From Saccoglossus kowalevskii (taxonomy: Eukaryota > Hemichordata > Enteropneusta > Harrimaniidae): a stretch of 35,786 bases of DNA. A program made the translations under genes and the position numbers. Location: positions 1-35,786 of the forward strand of contig NW_003145787.1 of the NCBI RefSeq assembly GCF_000003605.2, in the 5' to 3' direction. Below are positions 1 to 11,480 of this stretch, in pieces. How positions within the stretch are numbered: position 1 is the stretch's first letter; each line of letters begins with the position of its first letter. The notes under the pieces are model-generated. The model did not search any database, was not told the origin of the DNA, and worked only from the letters and a program-made list of their open reading frames with translations.

Positions 1-300
1 ACTTAATCACGTTCATAGTGTGGTCGGAAATGCTGACCGGCAGCGCTGGAACAATGGGACCACGGTAACATCTATTTATGTGTTCTTCGTAGCCATGGAC
101 ACGGAGGAGGTATTGTATGGGGATTGTGTGGCGGTGTACTGTCTCGCTTTGGGGGCTGGCATTGCACATTATGAAAGCTACAAATAAATCCCTGTGAACT
201 GAACCCATTTTTTTATACATCAATCCCACGGCCACTTTTATAACAAAAGGTTTCACAAGTCTATAGAATAAACAGAAAGGATTCAATCTTGTTAGCATCG
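1..300. other. Left-edge stretch, unidentified; LINE 5' end not located
   Basis: Positions 1-190 are more GC-rich than most of the window and end in an AATAAA-containing stretch (about 182-190). No reading frame or known family is recognised. The LINE signal starts somewhere between about 230 and 310, so this stretch may be its 5' UTR, another older repeat, or host DNA. Confidence 0.3.
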
Positions 301-308
301 GTACTACC

Positions 309-1361
309 ACTGAAGATGGCCACTCAGACGATACACCACCAGTACCCCCAGTTATAATTAATGCTCTATTAAAGGATCTGGAAGCTTTTAGAAACATATT
401 GTGCAACAGATTTGGAAAGCAGAATACGTAAGATTAGTTCTAACGATGGCTGTATGGAAAATGTACCACCTGGTATTTCGGAAGAGCACTGTGAAGTCAC
501 TCATTCTCCACCGCAAGCTCCGCCATATGAATCTGAATCAGATCGGCTTAATTCAATTATTATTAGAGATTCACTTCTTCGAGATATTGATTCAAGTAGA
601 TTATACAAAACCAAAGTGATTGCAATGTCAGGGGCACTTTTCCCGGATGTTTCAAGGTGTATTGACAATATGTCAGAATTGATTGCAAAGAGTGACTCGG
701 TTATCATCCATTGTGGAACCAATGATGTTCAGAATTTTATTTTGAACATGACATCGTTAACGAATGCACATCATCTGTTAACAAAGTTAAAGCTATAACC
801 CAGCAACCAAGATATTTATTTCAAGTGTGTGTCCAAGAGACGACTATTTGCGTGCAGCTGTGAATTCATTAAATCGATCACTTCGACTTGTGGCGGAAAA
901 CAATGGTGCTTCTTTCATTGACAATGACACAATATTACGTTACAATGTTGGTACATTAACACTAACTTATACAGTGACAAGGTTTATTTGAATGCCCGGG
1001 GTACGGGCAGGTTGGTGGGAAATTCAATATCATGTGTCCTATCACTCGATCCATCCAGTTGTCAAACCGACGTAATAGTGCTCATCGTAGAAGTATCCAT
1101 GGGGATAATTTGAATCCTCATATCCACTCTAATAGCAGACGACGTGTCACGTGCTACAGCTGTGGTCGTGTTGGTCATACTTTCCACGTGTGTAATTTAA
1201 ATAGGCAGCAGCACAACAGTAGCGAAGTAAGGTGTTACAATTGCGGCGAGGCAGTTCATAGTTCATGTATGTCGTCAAGTAACATGTATTCGATGCTGGA
1301 GTTGTGGGAAAACGGGTCACAAGCAGAAACACTGAAACTTTTAGATATCCGGCCAGGATGA
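309..1361 (+). pseudogene. LINE ORF1 remnant: SGNH esterase plus two CCHC zinc knuckles
   Basis: The N-terminal part is readable from about 309 (residues DTPPVPPVIINALLKDLEAF). After a frame change, 412-798 gives an SGNH-hydrolase start: IRDSLLRDID, the GDSL-type block, then HCGTND, the block III motif. A further frame, about 830-1010, gives PRDDYLRAAVNSLNRSL and ends with DKVYLNARGTG at 976-1008. In that last block the usual catalytic His of the D-x-x-H-x-N motif is Tyr. Positions 1032-1361 encode two knuckles, CYSCGRVGHTFHVC (from 1152) and CYNCGEAVHSSC (from 1233). The second lacks the normal C-x4-H spacing to some degree. In CR1 elements this esterase-type ORF1 protein is thought to assist RNA binding or membrane association. 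At least two frame changes and the lost His mark it as dead. Confidence 0.8.
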
Positions 1362-1975
1362 GACGGCAAACAAAATTGACGAGCTTAATGTGATACTTAC
1401 TGCTGATTGTAAAAAACAAGTCGACTTATTTTTTGTATGTGAAACCTTTCTCAATTCGTCTTACCATGACAATGAGTTTCATATGAATGGTTTCAATTTA
1501 ATTAGGCGGGACCGTCCAGACGGGAGAGGGGGTGGTCTTGTGGCTTTCATCAACTCTGACTTTGTTTTCAGTCATAGACTGGACCTTGAGAACAATTTTC
1601 TTTAAATTATGTTGATTGAATTAACTCCACCCATATATTCGTGGTTCGCAAACTCCGTTCCTTTCCTCAATCAAACAATCATTTTCTATTCGTTATAGAA
1701 ATTTCAAAGTGTTCGCTGAGTCTCTATTTTTGGCTGACTTTCGGAACACGCCTCTAATTTCCGTACTTAACATTACTGATACTAATTTAGCTTTCGAGAC
1801 TTGGCATTCTATTTTTAATAATATTTGTGATTCGCATGCCCCATTCCATTGTAGACATGTGAAAAAATTAAGACTGCCAGGATGGCTGAATACGGACATT
1901 CTACTTAAAATTAGAGAAAGAGACAAATTTCGGAGGCTTGAACGTACTTTGTGTGATGTTACCTAAACCAATATA
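1362..1975 (+). pseudogene. LINE ORF2 remnant: APE-type endonuclease and linker
   Basis: About 1362-1605 reads as the N-terminal half of an apurinic-like endonuclease: KIDELNVIL, then DLFFVCETFLNSS (the E of the ETxL motif is a metal ligand in this family), then IRRDRPDGRGGGLVAFI, which matches the typical R-D-R-x-x-G-R-G-G-G block. Several blocks are then missing. Positions 1709-1966 carry the end of the domain and the linker typical of CR1/Jockey ORF2: FAESLFLADFRNTPL, then CDSHAPFHCRHVKKLRLPGW with the conserved HAP and P-W, then LLKIRERDKF. The host-target nicking domain is therefore present only in pieces. Confidence 0.8.
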
Positions 1976-2039
1976 GAGCCAAACGTAATTTGGTAGTTAA
2001 TTTAATCAAGGCCGCTAAGAAAAAAACATTATATTCAAA

Positions 2040-2922
2040 ATCAATAGCTCCAACAGTGCCGCATTGTGAAAAACCTTTAACGATTTGATCAGTGGTGGTA
2101 AATCTAACTCTTTCGATGATCATATTTCAGTTGGCAATAACTTCGAATTTTTTTTTAATAATTTCAATACACATTTCGCTTCTGTTGCCGACAAGTTACA
2201 ACCCAATGTTTCAGTGGGTGATTCATATTTTACGAATTTAAGGAAATTTATTGAACCCAAATTGACCAATACTCGACAATTTGTTATTCCGCCGGTTATA
2301 TGCCAGTTCGTGAAGAACCAACTGTTTTCACAATCTAGTTCTAAGTCAGCTGGCCTTGAAAATACATCATCTAAACTTTTGCGTATTTCTGCTCCATTCA
2401 TTTGTGAAAGTATTGTTTATTTATTCAACTTCAGCATTTCATCAGGTATTTTTCCAGACATGTTTAAGCATGCCAAAGTTATTCCATTACACAAGGGTGA
2501 ATCCCAGGACTTCATTTATTCAGTCGTTATTGGACTATTGCTGTATGGTATGGGGCAATACAAGTCAATCAATTTTATGTCGGGTGTATAAGCTTCAGAA
2601 AATGGCGGTTCGTGTGATTTCCTCTGATAACTTTAGCCAATCGTCGTTTGAACTGTTCAAAAAACATAGTATCTTGCCTATCGATTACAGAATTTCATAT
2701 TTTCTAGGAATCGTAATGTATATGGCAACCAATGGCTTGGCGCCTTTATATATAAGTGAAATGTTCAGTCCTATCTCCCAAACCCACAAGTATAGTACAC
2801 GTTCCTCTCTTAAAACTAATTTACGCATTACTAAATGGAAAAAATCCATTGGTCAGAGGACCTTTCAGTATAGAGGGGTAACCCTATGGAATAACAAATT
2901 CAGCCTCTTTACGCATTTTTAA
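2040..2922 (+). pseudogene. LINE ORF2 remnant: RT with core deleted, plus C-terminal domain
   Basis: Positions 2085-2508 encode the pre-RT and RT fingers region, ending with FSISSGIFPDMFKHAKVIPL and HKGE, the usual 'G-x-F-P-x-x-W/F-K-x-A-x-V-x-P-L-x-K' block. Directly after this, in another frame, comes the domain that normally lies several hundred residues later: SLLDYCCMVWGNTSQ, YKLQKMAVRVIS, FELFKKHSILPIDYRI, ATNGLAPLYIS, to a stop near 2922. The palm with YADD is absent. The junction is at about 2508-2515. One internal deletion is the simplest reading, because both flanks remain well readable. Confidence 0.85.
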
Positions 2923-3052
2923 GAAAACTTACAAAATTTGTCTTAGTGAAAAATTTGTTGTAAATGGCTCAAGCCTATAGTGTGTATATTGTGTTTTTTG
3001 TCCCTACAGAAGGCCCAATGAAAATTACTTTATTGTGTATTGGCCAACCCTC

Positions 3053-3184
<132 letters not shown>

Positions 3185-3921
3185 CTTTGCTAAATCTTGC
3201 TAAGCATTCAAAAAAGAGAATGTTTGTACCTGTTTTCTATATTTTAAAATCGCCTTTGATTATGTTCCACTATTACCAAGACTGCGAAGGCTAGTACTGT
3301 TCAAAAATAAAAAGCAAAAAAAAGAGCCCTGGAACCTGCATCTATAAACTAAAGCTATGTACCTAGTTAAAGGTCAAATGACTAAATAGTTACGCCATCA
3401 AACATCAGCTGGTATTTGTTGAAAATTGATTAATTCGACTATTTCTAAATATTCCATGGGCAACAATATTTACAAAGTGTTCGCAAGTTCAATAACAAAT
3501 AACAGCTAGGTAGGATTCCATCGCTAGGTTACACTGACATGCATTAATGTTAATGTCGAGGGGGAATTCCAAAAAATTCAAAAATTATATTGTCGCCACA
3601 CAGGTCAAATTTCTCAGCAGGTGGCTACCTTACTTTCACGCACGCAAATGCTATAGTCAGCTGTTATTGCTCGTTGTATACAAATACACAAGTCACAATT
3701 AGTGCTAAATGTAGCAGTCTGAAAAAAAAGACCCGCAGCACAAGTGTAGTCTTGTTTGGTAGTGTAACCTCATTCCACATTGTGACACACCTGGTAAACA
3801 TATCCTACAAGCTTTTTCGGAATGAGGACAGTACAACCAATACATTCTGGATATAATCTAATTTATTTAATCTGATTGTACATTGACCGTCTGTAAGATA
3901 AGTAAATAATTGAGGCATGAT
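3185..3921. other. Gene-free stretch
   Basis: AT-rich DNA between the LINE tail and the inverted-repeat element. No coding signature, RNA gene or recognised repeat was seen. Short open frames here (for example 3590-3856) have no family resemblance. Confidence 0.5.
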
Positions 3922-4088
3922 TTAAAGCGGGGGAGTCGTCACCTGCGCATGCGTCAGATGGCCATAGCGTGTCATTGTTTAAAAACAAGCGTCTACCCAT
4001 GAGTTTTTTTGCGTTTTTAGCGTGTGTTGTTATCGTCGCTTGAGACTCACTTTTCCCGCGTGCGCAGGTAACGACTCTGCCGTTTTAA
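3922..4088. mobile_element. Small TTAA-flanked inverted-repeat element (MITE-like)
   Basis: The 32-bp ends, 3922-3953 and 4057-4088, are inverted copies of each other with about five mismatches. The best-matching core is GAGTCGT-ACCTGCGCA. Each outer end is TTAA, so the element could be flanked by a TTAA target-site duplication, the signature of piggyBac-type insertion. The 167-bp length with no coding capacity fits a MITE. Against a piggyBac origin, the termini do not begin with the usual CCC/CCY. The ends are markedly more GC-rich than the surroundings. A stable hairpin of another origin is the alternative. Confidence 0.5.
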
Positions 4089-4202
4089 CTAGACATTGTA
4101 GTACATGTTTGATATATGTAATACATAGAGTGTTCAAATTGTCACTGACTGATATATTGTTTAATGACCTGTACCGTGACATTGGTGTGATGAGGAAGAC
4201 AG

Positions 4203-4605
4203 TGTAAAAGCTATTGCAGTACGAGATTACGCATTTGACATACCTTAAAAGCCGAGAGTCTAGTCATATAAGTCTACCGAGCTTTCAGACAGCAAATCTC
4301 GGCCCAATTCTTTACTAAGACCGAGATCGAGTTTTTCCGGCACGTGTCGTCTCAGTTTCTACCGCTCACATATGTGTTTCGGCTTGTGTTGGCTTGGCCC
4401 CGATCCGTTCGTGGGCTCGTGAAAGAGCATAATTTCGAGTTCTATTTCAGTGTCGAAATTACGTTAGTGAGTCACGCGAATCCAGGGCCGAAATCCCAGA
4501 CCAGGAATATTATACAAGTCACCCGCTATCGACTTGCCGTTCGAAGAGACTCGATACGCCCTATTTCATGTTCAGGACTGTACCAGAGTACCCCATGAGA
4601 AGACA
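4203..4605. other. GC-richer island with TATA-like motif, unidentified
   Basis: This block is clearly GC- and CpG-richer than its surroundings. It holds a TATA-like CATATAAGT near 4265 followed about 25 bp later by a TCAGACAG initiator-like sequence, and a hairpin CTCGG...CCGAG near 4300-4325. The 7-mer GAAGACA lies at both flanks (4195-4201 and 4599-4605). It could be a host promoter, an LTR-like remnant, or an exon. The 84-codon open frame at 4344-4598 matches no family I know. None of the options is established. Confidence 0.25.
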
Positions 4606-5736
4606 TAATCTTTATAAACGCAAATCATGAAATTTCCCCTGTAAAATACATTGCCTTCAAATATTGCATTATATCACATAGTATTATTATATTTTGTTTA
4701 CAATGTATATATAAATCACATTTAGATCATCTATCATAAAACAATATCAAGCAGTATTTTAGGCTATCAGCTATCGCAATACTACTTGTTTGTTTGAAGT
4801 TTAATAGCATACACCTCTAGCAATCTGATCTGATGAAGCATATTAATTACTCGGATACGGTTACGTAGATTTCCCTTTTAAATTTTACTCTGTAAGAAGT
4901 AATTACAGGACATCAGCACAAGGGGTCTTAGCTATTTTAGGACAACGATTACCAAATATAATCTACTATACTCTAGTATTCAATATAGTTGTCTTTGAAT
5001 CACATACATGATTTGTTATGACACTTTATAATTCCCAAACTCGCCCTTTTTATAAAACTCTCCAATTGAAATCATTTAGAAATTGGGGGTCGTGTTGTGT
5101 GAGGCGATAATCTACTTTAAACGTGACACTTTCTTGGGTGATCACAGGATTCTGCCTTAACTAATACTAGTGATCTTAGCTCACCTGAATAAAACAACAA
5201 TTTTAACTAATACAATTATATAACGCATGTAATGTAGTTTATAATTGCATTGTGAATGTTTCGGACACAGATACGAGAATATATGTACGATTTAGCAAAA
5301 AGTTGCTTTGCCTCGCACTGGGTAACATAATACAGAAGTACAGTGTATGCTTTATTATTTTCTCATAAATAATTCAATGTGTTTTGCATGAAATTAAAAT
5401 GTACATTCAAAGTGGCACATAACCTTTATTGGAATCTGCTTATATAGGTAGTACAATACCTGTTCACAAGCTATGTTGAGTTACCCGTAACGTTCACAGT
5501 ATGCATACAAATACATCTGTAGCAAATTACACTGTGTATATTATGTATAAGACAGAGGTACATGTCTGGATATACTGAGAGTCAAATATTACGTACACCG
5601 TCTTTGGTAAAATTGTAACCAAGCGAGTTTTTATCATCTATATCGTCAATTTTCAATTTTGTACGATTTGTAGGTCTCTGAGTCCATATAGATGAGCAGA
5701 AACAAATAACTGAGATGTACGCAGCACATTTTATTA

Positions 5737-5774
5737 TGCATGCAACATGCCACGAGTTCGATTCCCTCACCAAT
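5737..5774. promoter_or_regulatory. Best-conserved block of copies A/B1, with pol III B-box-like motif
   Basis: This 38-bp block matches 14004-14041 with about four differences, much better than its flanks. It contains GTTCGATTCCC, close to the tRNA T-loop/B-box consensus GGTTCGANTCC. No A box at the right spacing and no cloverleaf were found, so it is not a tRNA gene. It may be a relic of a tRNA-derived SINE or a constrained regulatory site. On the minus strand it can be read as I-(G/D)-E-G-I-E-x-V-A-x-C-M-H, but the substitutions are not concentrated at third positions. Confidence 0.35.
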
Positions 5775-6384
5775 GACTAATTTTTCTCATTTAATAGGAA
5801 ATACACTCCCCAATTGGCTGATCTGAAGGAATATGGGTGGAGTTATGGGGTTTGACACTAGAAAGAATGTAAACAGTTAGTAAGAATTTGCATGTGTAAA
5901 AGTGCTGATTAGGCTGTAAAGCCAGGACATTTTCAACAAAGGAACCAGACAGTTTCCAACAAAGAAAGTGCCTGCTTTCCAGTAAATCAGACGAAACTAG
6001 TTAATTTTGGCGGGAAGCGTGCGTGAGAATAAAGAATACTTTAAACGGTGTAAACAAGGCATTGCGTGCTATTTCTAAAATCAACGTACTAACAATTGGT
6101 CACACGACCAAAATGATATAAATACACTTTTCTTCATTTCTTTAATATTATAGTTTATTTTTATTCATTATTTATTCATCTCAATATTATATATTATAGC
6201 AAACACGTAAAATATCACTTTGCGTGAAACTAAAAATAAGAGTGATTTGGTCAGTCGTATTTTACAATATATTAAATTGTAATTACGACACTCCATAACA
6301 GCATCATTAAACATCACATTGTAGCACATTAAAGAGTCATTTGCAATTCATGCACACAGATTAACTGATGGTCATTCATGTGAT

Positions 6385-6400
6385 GGCTATATATATAGCC
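6385..6400. repeat. 16-bp perfect palindrome
   Basis: GGCTATATATATAGCC is self-complementary. The matching position in copy B2 (about 15825) does not keep the symmetry, so this is probably incidental. Confidence 0.6.
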
Positions 6401-7288
6401 CTACAATGCTAAAACCGAGTCGATTATTGTAATATATGTCTATGGCTCGCCATAATATAATTTGTTTTGAAGTACATATCTATTTGTCGTGTATCGCATC
6501 TAGCATGTATTTTCAAAAATGATTTAGTGCCTACTAAGTGTAATATTGGAATAATATATTCATACATACATTATTTTTTGGCATAAAATGAAAGACAAAC
6601 ACCAATGAATTGGGTTTACTCGTCTGTCCAGCGTCTTCCGCCGACATCGTCAACAATTCATGTGTTCAGGATGATTTTTTTTTAATTTTTTTCAATCAAT
6701 TTATAATCTTGGTGGAGTTCAATGTTCGAAAATCTGAAACATTTTTTTATTAGAGCTTTTTGAAGGAAATGTGTCTTAAAATGTGTATCAACTTAACAGG
6801 GGCTGTATTTAAATGATATTCAATAGGTGTCACTTAGACAGACCTTGATACCTATCAACTCAAAATATAACTCGATCTCCATGATCGTTCACTGAGTGTG
6901 TTGTACAAATTATTTTCTTCCCCGCTAAAATTTGACAAGTAGATGTGCACCATGCTTTGTTTAGTATAAAATGTTGCTCATCCCTAGCCAATCACAATTT
7001 TAATGTTTTATCAATTCGCTAATTTGTTTTATTTACAGAGATTTTTGATCACAGTATTTTCCGGTAATACATGAGATATATATTCTAATTTTATTTAATT
7101 TCTCATGGATTTAATTTAAAACATTTTATTAAAATTAAAACCTAGTGAATAATCAATGCCTCTTCTACGTATATATTTTATTTAGAATGAAATTAGGCTA
7201 TTCAATGTATTAGGTAGAACATTACTATGAGAAATATTTATGACGCTGAATTAGACAGACAAATTGGCACGAATATGTGAAAATATGC

Positions 7289-7302
7289 ACAAATGCATTT
7301 GT
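7289..7302. repeat. 14-bp perfect palindrome ACAAATGCATTTGT
   Basis: This is a perfect palindrome built of the same half-site (ATGCATTTGT) as the 20-bp palindrome at 8447-8466, arranged the other way round. The half-site resembles but does not equal the POU octamer ATGCAAAT. Confidence 0.6.
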
Positions 7303-7417
7303 ATAGCTATTATGAATGAATAAGAGAGCGGTTACGGCCTTCCTTAAGAACCGATCGAGTTAGAAACCAGCGCCCAGAATTTCTTATTTCCAAAATGCCG
7401 TCTGTATGGCGACGAAT

Positions 7418-7431
7418 TCGCCCTCTTATGG
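7418..7431 (-). promoter_or_regulatory. CTCF-like site, copy A (weak)
   Basis: Read on the minus strand this is CCATAAGAGGGCGA. It fits the metazoan CTCF core CCASYAGRKGGCRS at 11 of 14 positions. The copy B1 site at 14730-14743 fits better. It lies inside a segment (7380-7460) that aligns well with B1. Confidence 0.3.
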
Positions 7432-8446
7432 TCAATCTGGAACCGTCGATTTCCATAATCATAAATGATGTAATTTTAGCAAAACACATACAACATGTAT
7501 AACATACTGTCATGTAACATTTTAATTAACGAGCTATATTAAGACTTGCTATTTAAACTGCTCTTCACGTTTACACTGAACCACACTACTATTCACCCGA
7601 AAGTGAAAGCTAGTCTTTGTTTATTGTGTCACGAGTAACAATCTTCACCAATTGATTATGTGGTTTTATTGTTCAAATCTTTTAATACCGGCCACACTTA
7701 TAAAACGAATTTGGCTGAGTCTATTAATAATAATATTTAAATAATATTTTAAATTCAATGATGAAAAAGCAATTGATGACAGAAAACTCCACCTCAACAC
7801 ATAATTATTTAAGGCATGCTAAAATCAGGGCAAACAAAGCAATGGAGACGAAAATACTACACTATTCTGTAGGCGTGTCTAGCGAGGTGAAAAGAATAAT
7901 CAAAAAACGTGAAAAAAAAAAGAATTTAAGACAGTAGCATGATTCAGAATTTGGAACTGAAAAGATTCTAGTGAATTAGCGAGTACGATGAAATTCAGTG
8001 TTTGGAAGTTGACATTTGATTTTTGCTTCATGAAATAATACAAATAACAATCTACAGTTCATCAAGACTACAGACTATACAGATGTTCAATGTTTGATTA
8101 ATTACATGCTCGTAAATCGCATGCACAGATTGGCGTTACAATTCGACACATATTTCACTTGCCGTACCATATCAGCCACGACATTATCGATTCTATCTGA
8201 TGCACAAAACAAAGACGGTCACAAATGAAAGTGCTTATGTTTGTTTACCTAAGGCCAATAATTTAATTTAATTCGATAGCTTTACTCTTTTTAACATCAT
8301 AATCACCGTGAAATAAAGTACCATTATGTCTGATATTATAATTTTATCAGAGGACTATCACCTTTCCCAGTTAACACTAACGTAGATGGCGCCTTCAATA
8401 AAGCTGTGTCTTTTCTATTAGACTGGGTGTTGTCATCAATAAAAAT

Positions 8447-8466
8447 ATGCATTTGTACAAATGCAT
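8447..8466. repeat. 20-bp perfect palindrome
   Basis: ATGCATTTGT is followed immediately by its exact reverse complement, with no spacer. It lies just after the strongly matching A/B2 segment (8040-8425) but is not kept in B2. Confidence 0.7.
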
Positions 8467-9896
8467 TGGCCCTTCGTAGCAATATATAATGTATTTATCG
8501 TTCGACATTTTTTGTTGTTGAAACCTAGTTGATCACATATAGAAAATATGCTGCAAAAGTGAACTATTATTAACACTATGTATGAATGTTTCGAAATGCG
8601 TTGCTATTGTCACCGTGCACTCATCAACATTTCTCAGAAGATTATCAACTCGCACAATTTTGCTTTAATTCATGGTAAACATGTTGTAACCTTAGTATGT
8701 TTTAACCAAGAGATGGTAGTGTTAATATTGGTCTGGATATTTCTTCAAAACTGTAATGCATTTTATGATGTAATATGATATAACAACGATATATAATTGA
8801 ATTTGATCGCAGTACAGTTCATGCGTGTATATCCAATTAGCGATATGGTCGATGCTGGTGATTGGAATGGCCAGTGACAAATTATGTTGGTATTACTAGA
8901 TAGAGGAGGAATTATGTTTACCCTGTTTACTACTTTACATTAAATGCACGCAGCTGCAGTAGATACCATCATGGAATTTCAGGGGAAAATATTTTACCCT
9001 GTTCATTGTGTTTCAGCACTCACAAATCGCCTGTGCCCCTTGGTGTTATCTGTGCCTAACTCCCTAATTTAACGATTTCGAATGGCCGAAAGAAATCTAG
9101 ATAGATGTTTACAATAATACGTTTGATTTATCTGTGCTGACTTATATTAAACATATTGTACACTATCATTAATCGTGGTTCATATATACCGTTTCAATAG
9201 GGCTTTATGCTTAAATTTATAGAATTCATTTCGTTATGAAGCCTCACTCTTGGCATTGTTCATGGATAAAACGTTATATTTTGAGTGAGTAGTTCTCTGA
9301 TCAGATGTGTTTCCTAATACCACACGTCAGAATTGAATATATACTCCAAGTTACGTGTAATTCATGAACATATAAACCTAACCTAGAATATACCATAATA
9401 ATTAATGTTTTATAGCTTGTTACTAATCTGAGTAATATTTATACACGTTGATCCTTAACAATCTTTTATACTTCAGAACTGACTCCAACAGACTACAAAT
9501 TAATGAAGCTTTATTACTTCTACCCATATATTTAGTAGTTTCTATATGTAAATTAAAATAACTATATGTAATTACAGTTACACAAATCGCAAATAAAGAA
9601 TACAATTTATAGTCAGTATAAATAGGCAGTATGAAAACGTATTCTAATTAACTTCAGACTCTTACCATTCTTATGAAAACGCTGTATTGTTTTTTTACAC
9701 AACTAAACTGGCTACTACTTTTTGATTGTAACAGTTAGAGTAAATGAAATTATCTTGACATAGTTACACCTATAGCGTCAGAATGTAACTGTTTTCACAT
9801 TTTCTAAATATAAAACTGTCTTGGAAAGCGAAATACGGTAAAATCATGTCGTACGCAATATTCGGACATTTTTAGATACACAATCAAACAACCTAC

Positions 9897-10060
9897 CTGG
9901 TAACGTAGGTTCGCAAAGTTCGCAGGAAACCATCGTCGATGCGTATTCTGAACTAGATATATTCAATGAATAAATAATGATAATGTTTTCAAATACTGTG
10001 AGGTTTACGATGAACTTGAAGCAAACAATCATTACTCCTCGCGCTGAGGGTGCATGTGTT
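9897..10060 (-). other. Possible 5' exon with splice donor, copy A (minus)
   Basis: The minus strand has CAG|GTAGGT with the exon ending at 9897. It aligns with a perfect CAG|GTAAGT at 21620 in copy B2. Upstream on the minus strand, TTATATAA lies near 10078, then an ATG at 10032 opening a 62-codon frame across the donor (MIVCFK... to ...TLPG). The conserved 14-mer ATGCGTATTCTGAA at 9939-9952 recurs at 21704-21717. This could be a first exon of a minus-strand transcript, coding or not. No matching acceptor or downstream exon was identified, so it remains a hypothesis. Confidence 0.2.
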
Positions 10061-10572
10061 CGTGTATTTACAGATTATATAAGGTTATAACAATAATGAT
10101 ACGCGTAGGGAGGTCGACCTGTACTGCCGTAAGTGCACTCTTAGCGGTATGCATGTGATATTTTGTAGGATTTTAGAGATAATTCAATGAGATAACAAAC
10201 CCGAAATGGTAAGGAAAATTATAAATTCTATTTCTAATTTAGTAAGCGTATATAGAATGTCAGTCAATATTTAAAACTGAAATCATGCACGATCAATGTA
10301 TGTATGAATCAGTATCATGCGATCTACATTTCTACAAACCAAGCATTTGATTTTGATCACATTTCTTCATTATGTTTCCATCAGAAAAGTAATGTGTTTT
10401 GGTGTGATGTGCTATTATTTTCCGATTCAGTTTTAGATTTTACGAGTGCAATTTTAGTTCAATATCGCTAATAACACTAGTAACGTAAGAATGACATAAA
10501 TTAGTTGTGCAATGGAATTGCTAGAAATTGATAGGTGTATGGGTTGAATGCAAAATGAATACTGAAACATGA

Positions 10573-10574
<2 letters not shown>

Positions 10575-10641
<67 letters not shown>
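10575..10641. repeat. (TA)n microsatellite
   Basis: About 33 uninterrupted TA units, lying within copy A and absent from B2 at the matching place. Confidence 0.95.
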
Positions 10642-10643
<2 letters not shown>

Positions 10644-11480
10644 GAAAAACAAATGCTCCTGAGAACAGTTTCTCATAGCGAATGTAATATTTTTTTCTTT
10701 TTTAACTCAAACCCATGTGCAACAAGAAGGTGACCACATCCAACACTGAAATTAACGGTTTCGCTACATTACATTTGAGAATGTTTGCTCCAAATTATCT
10801 ATATCACTAGTGTCATTCATTTTGGACGTACTATATGTTCAAATGTTTTACTACAATTTTACAGGCAGCTTCTATCAATTTTCGTTTACACCAATTCTAT
10901 CTTTCTCTTATCGATACAGACATGATCGGGAAAATATACATCATTTTGTTTTAAATAATTAAAAATAATTTTATTAAAATTGTTAGATTAGGGGTATATT
11001 CTGTCGAATAAGATATGGTAACCAATTTTCTTGTTCAAGTGGAAAACTGTTGATGAACATATCCTTGCTTCTGTAAGTCTGAAAGAAATTGTTTATCTTT
11101 ATCACTTGAGTAAACCGGTTGTTACTTGCAGCTACGAATAATGCAATGATATATTGCTATCACATGAGTACATTTTTTATAGTCAACATGTTTCGTATAC
11201 TAATCTATTGTTTCTGTTCAGTTCGTTCAGCGTCAATATCAATGAATTGAGAGAATGGAATTAATTTCTTTGACACGTTGATGCTTCTCCGTGAAATTTA
11301 CATACATAATTTACGATAAAGAATACAGGTTACGTCACATGTTAGCTTAGGAATGTACAGTATCAATATATTTATAGTGGGATAAAGTGTGATATGCAAT
11401 CACAGCCTACAGGGAACTACACCTAAGAAATCAGTGTGTAATTTATTTACCCCAGACATAATCTTGTTTTTCGCCATCTT

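Larger units (their letters stand above)
4790..11480. repeat. Copy A of a diverged tandem non-coding duplication
   Basis: Long stretches match 13480-15060 (B1) and 15500-23100 (B2) in the same orientation, at roughly 65-75 percent with many indels. Anchors: 4848-4917 with 13553-13621; 5735-5774 with 14000-14041; 7380-7460 with 14697-14775; 6195-6487 with 15612-15925; 7655-7800 with 16741-16890; 8040-8425 with 17712-18085; 9685-9955 with 21375-21720; 11331-11400 with 22870-22955. No credible coding exon is present. The copy carries a long TA microsatellite (10575-10641), two related palindromes and a minus-strand splice-donor-like site. Limits are approximate because homology fades gradually. 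Confidence 0.75.

Noticed and set aside
5737-5774. tRNA gene
   Set aside because: Only the T-loop/B-box-like sequence is present. There is no A box, acceptor stem or anticodon arm at the right spacing, here or in the B1 partner.
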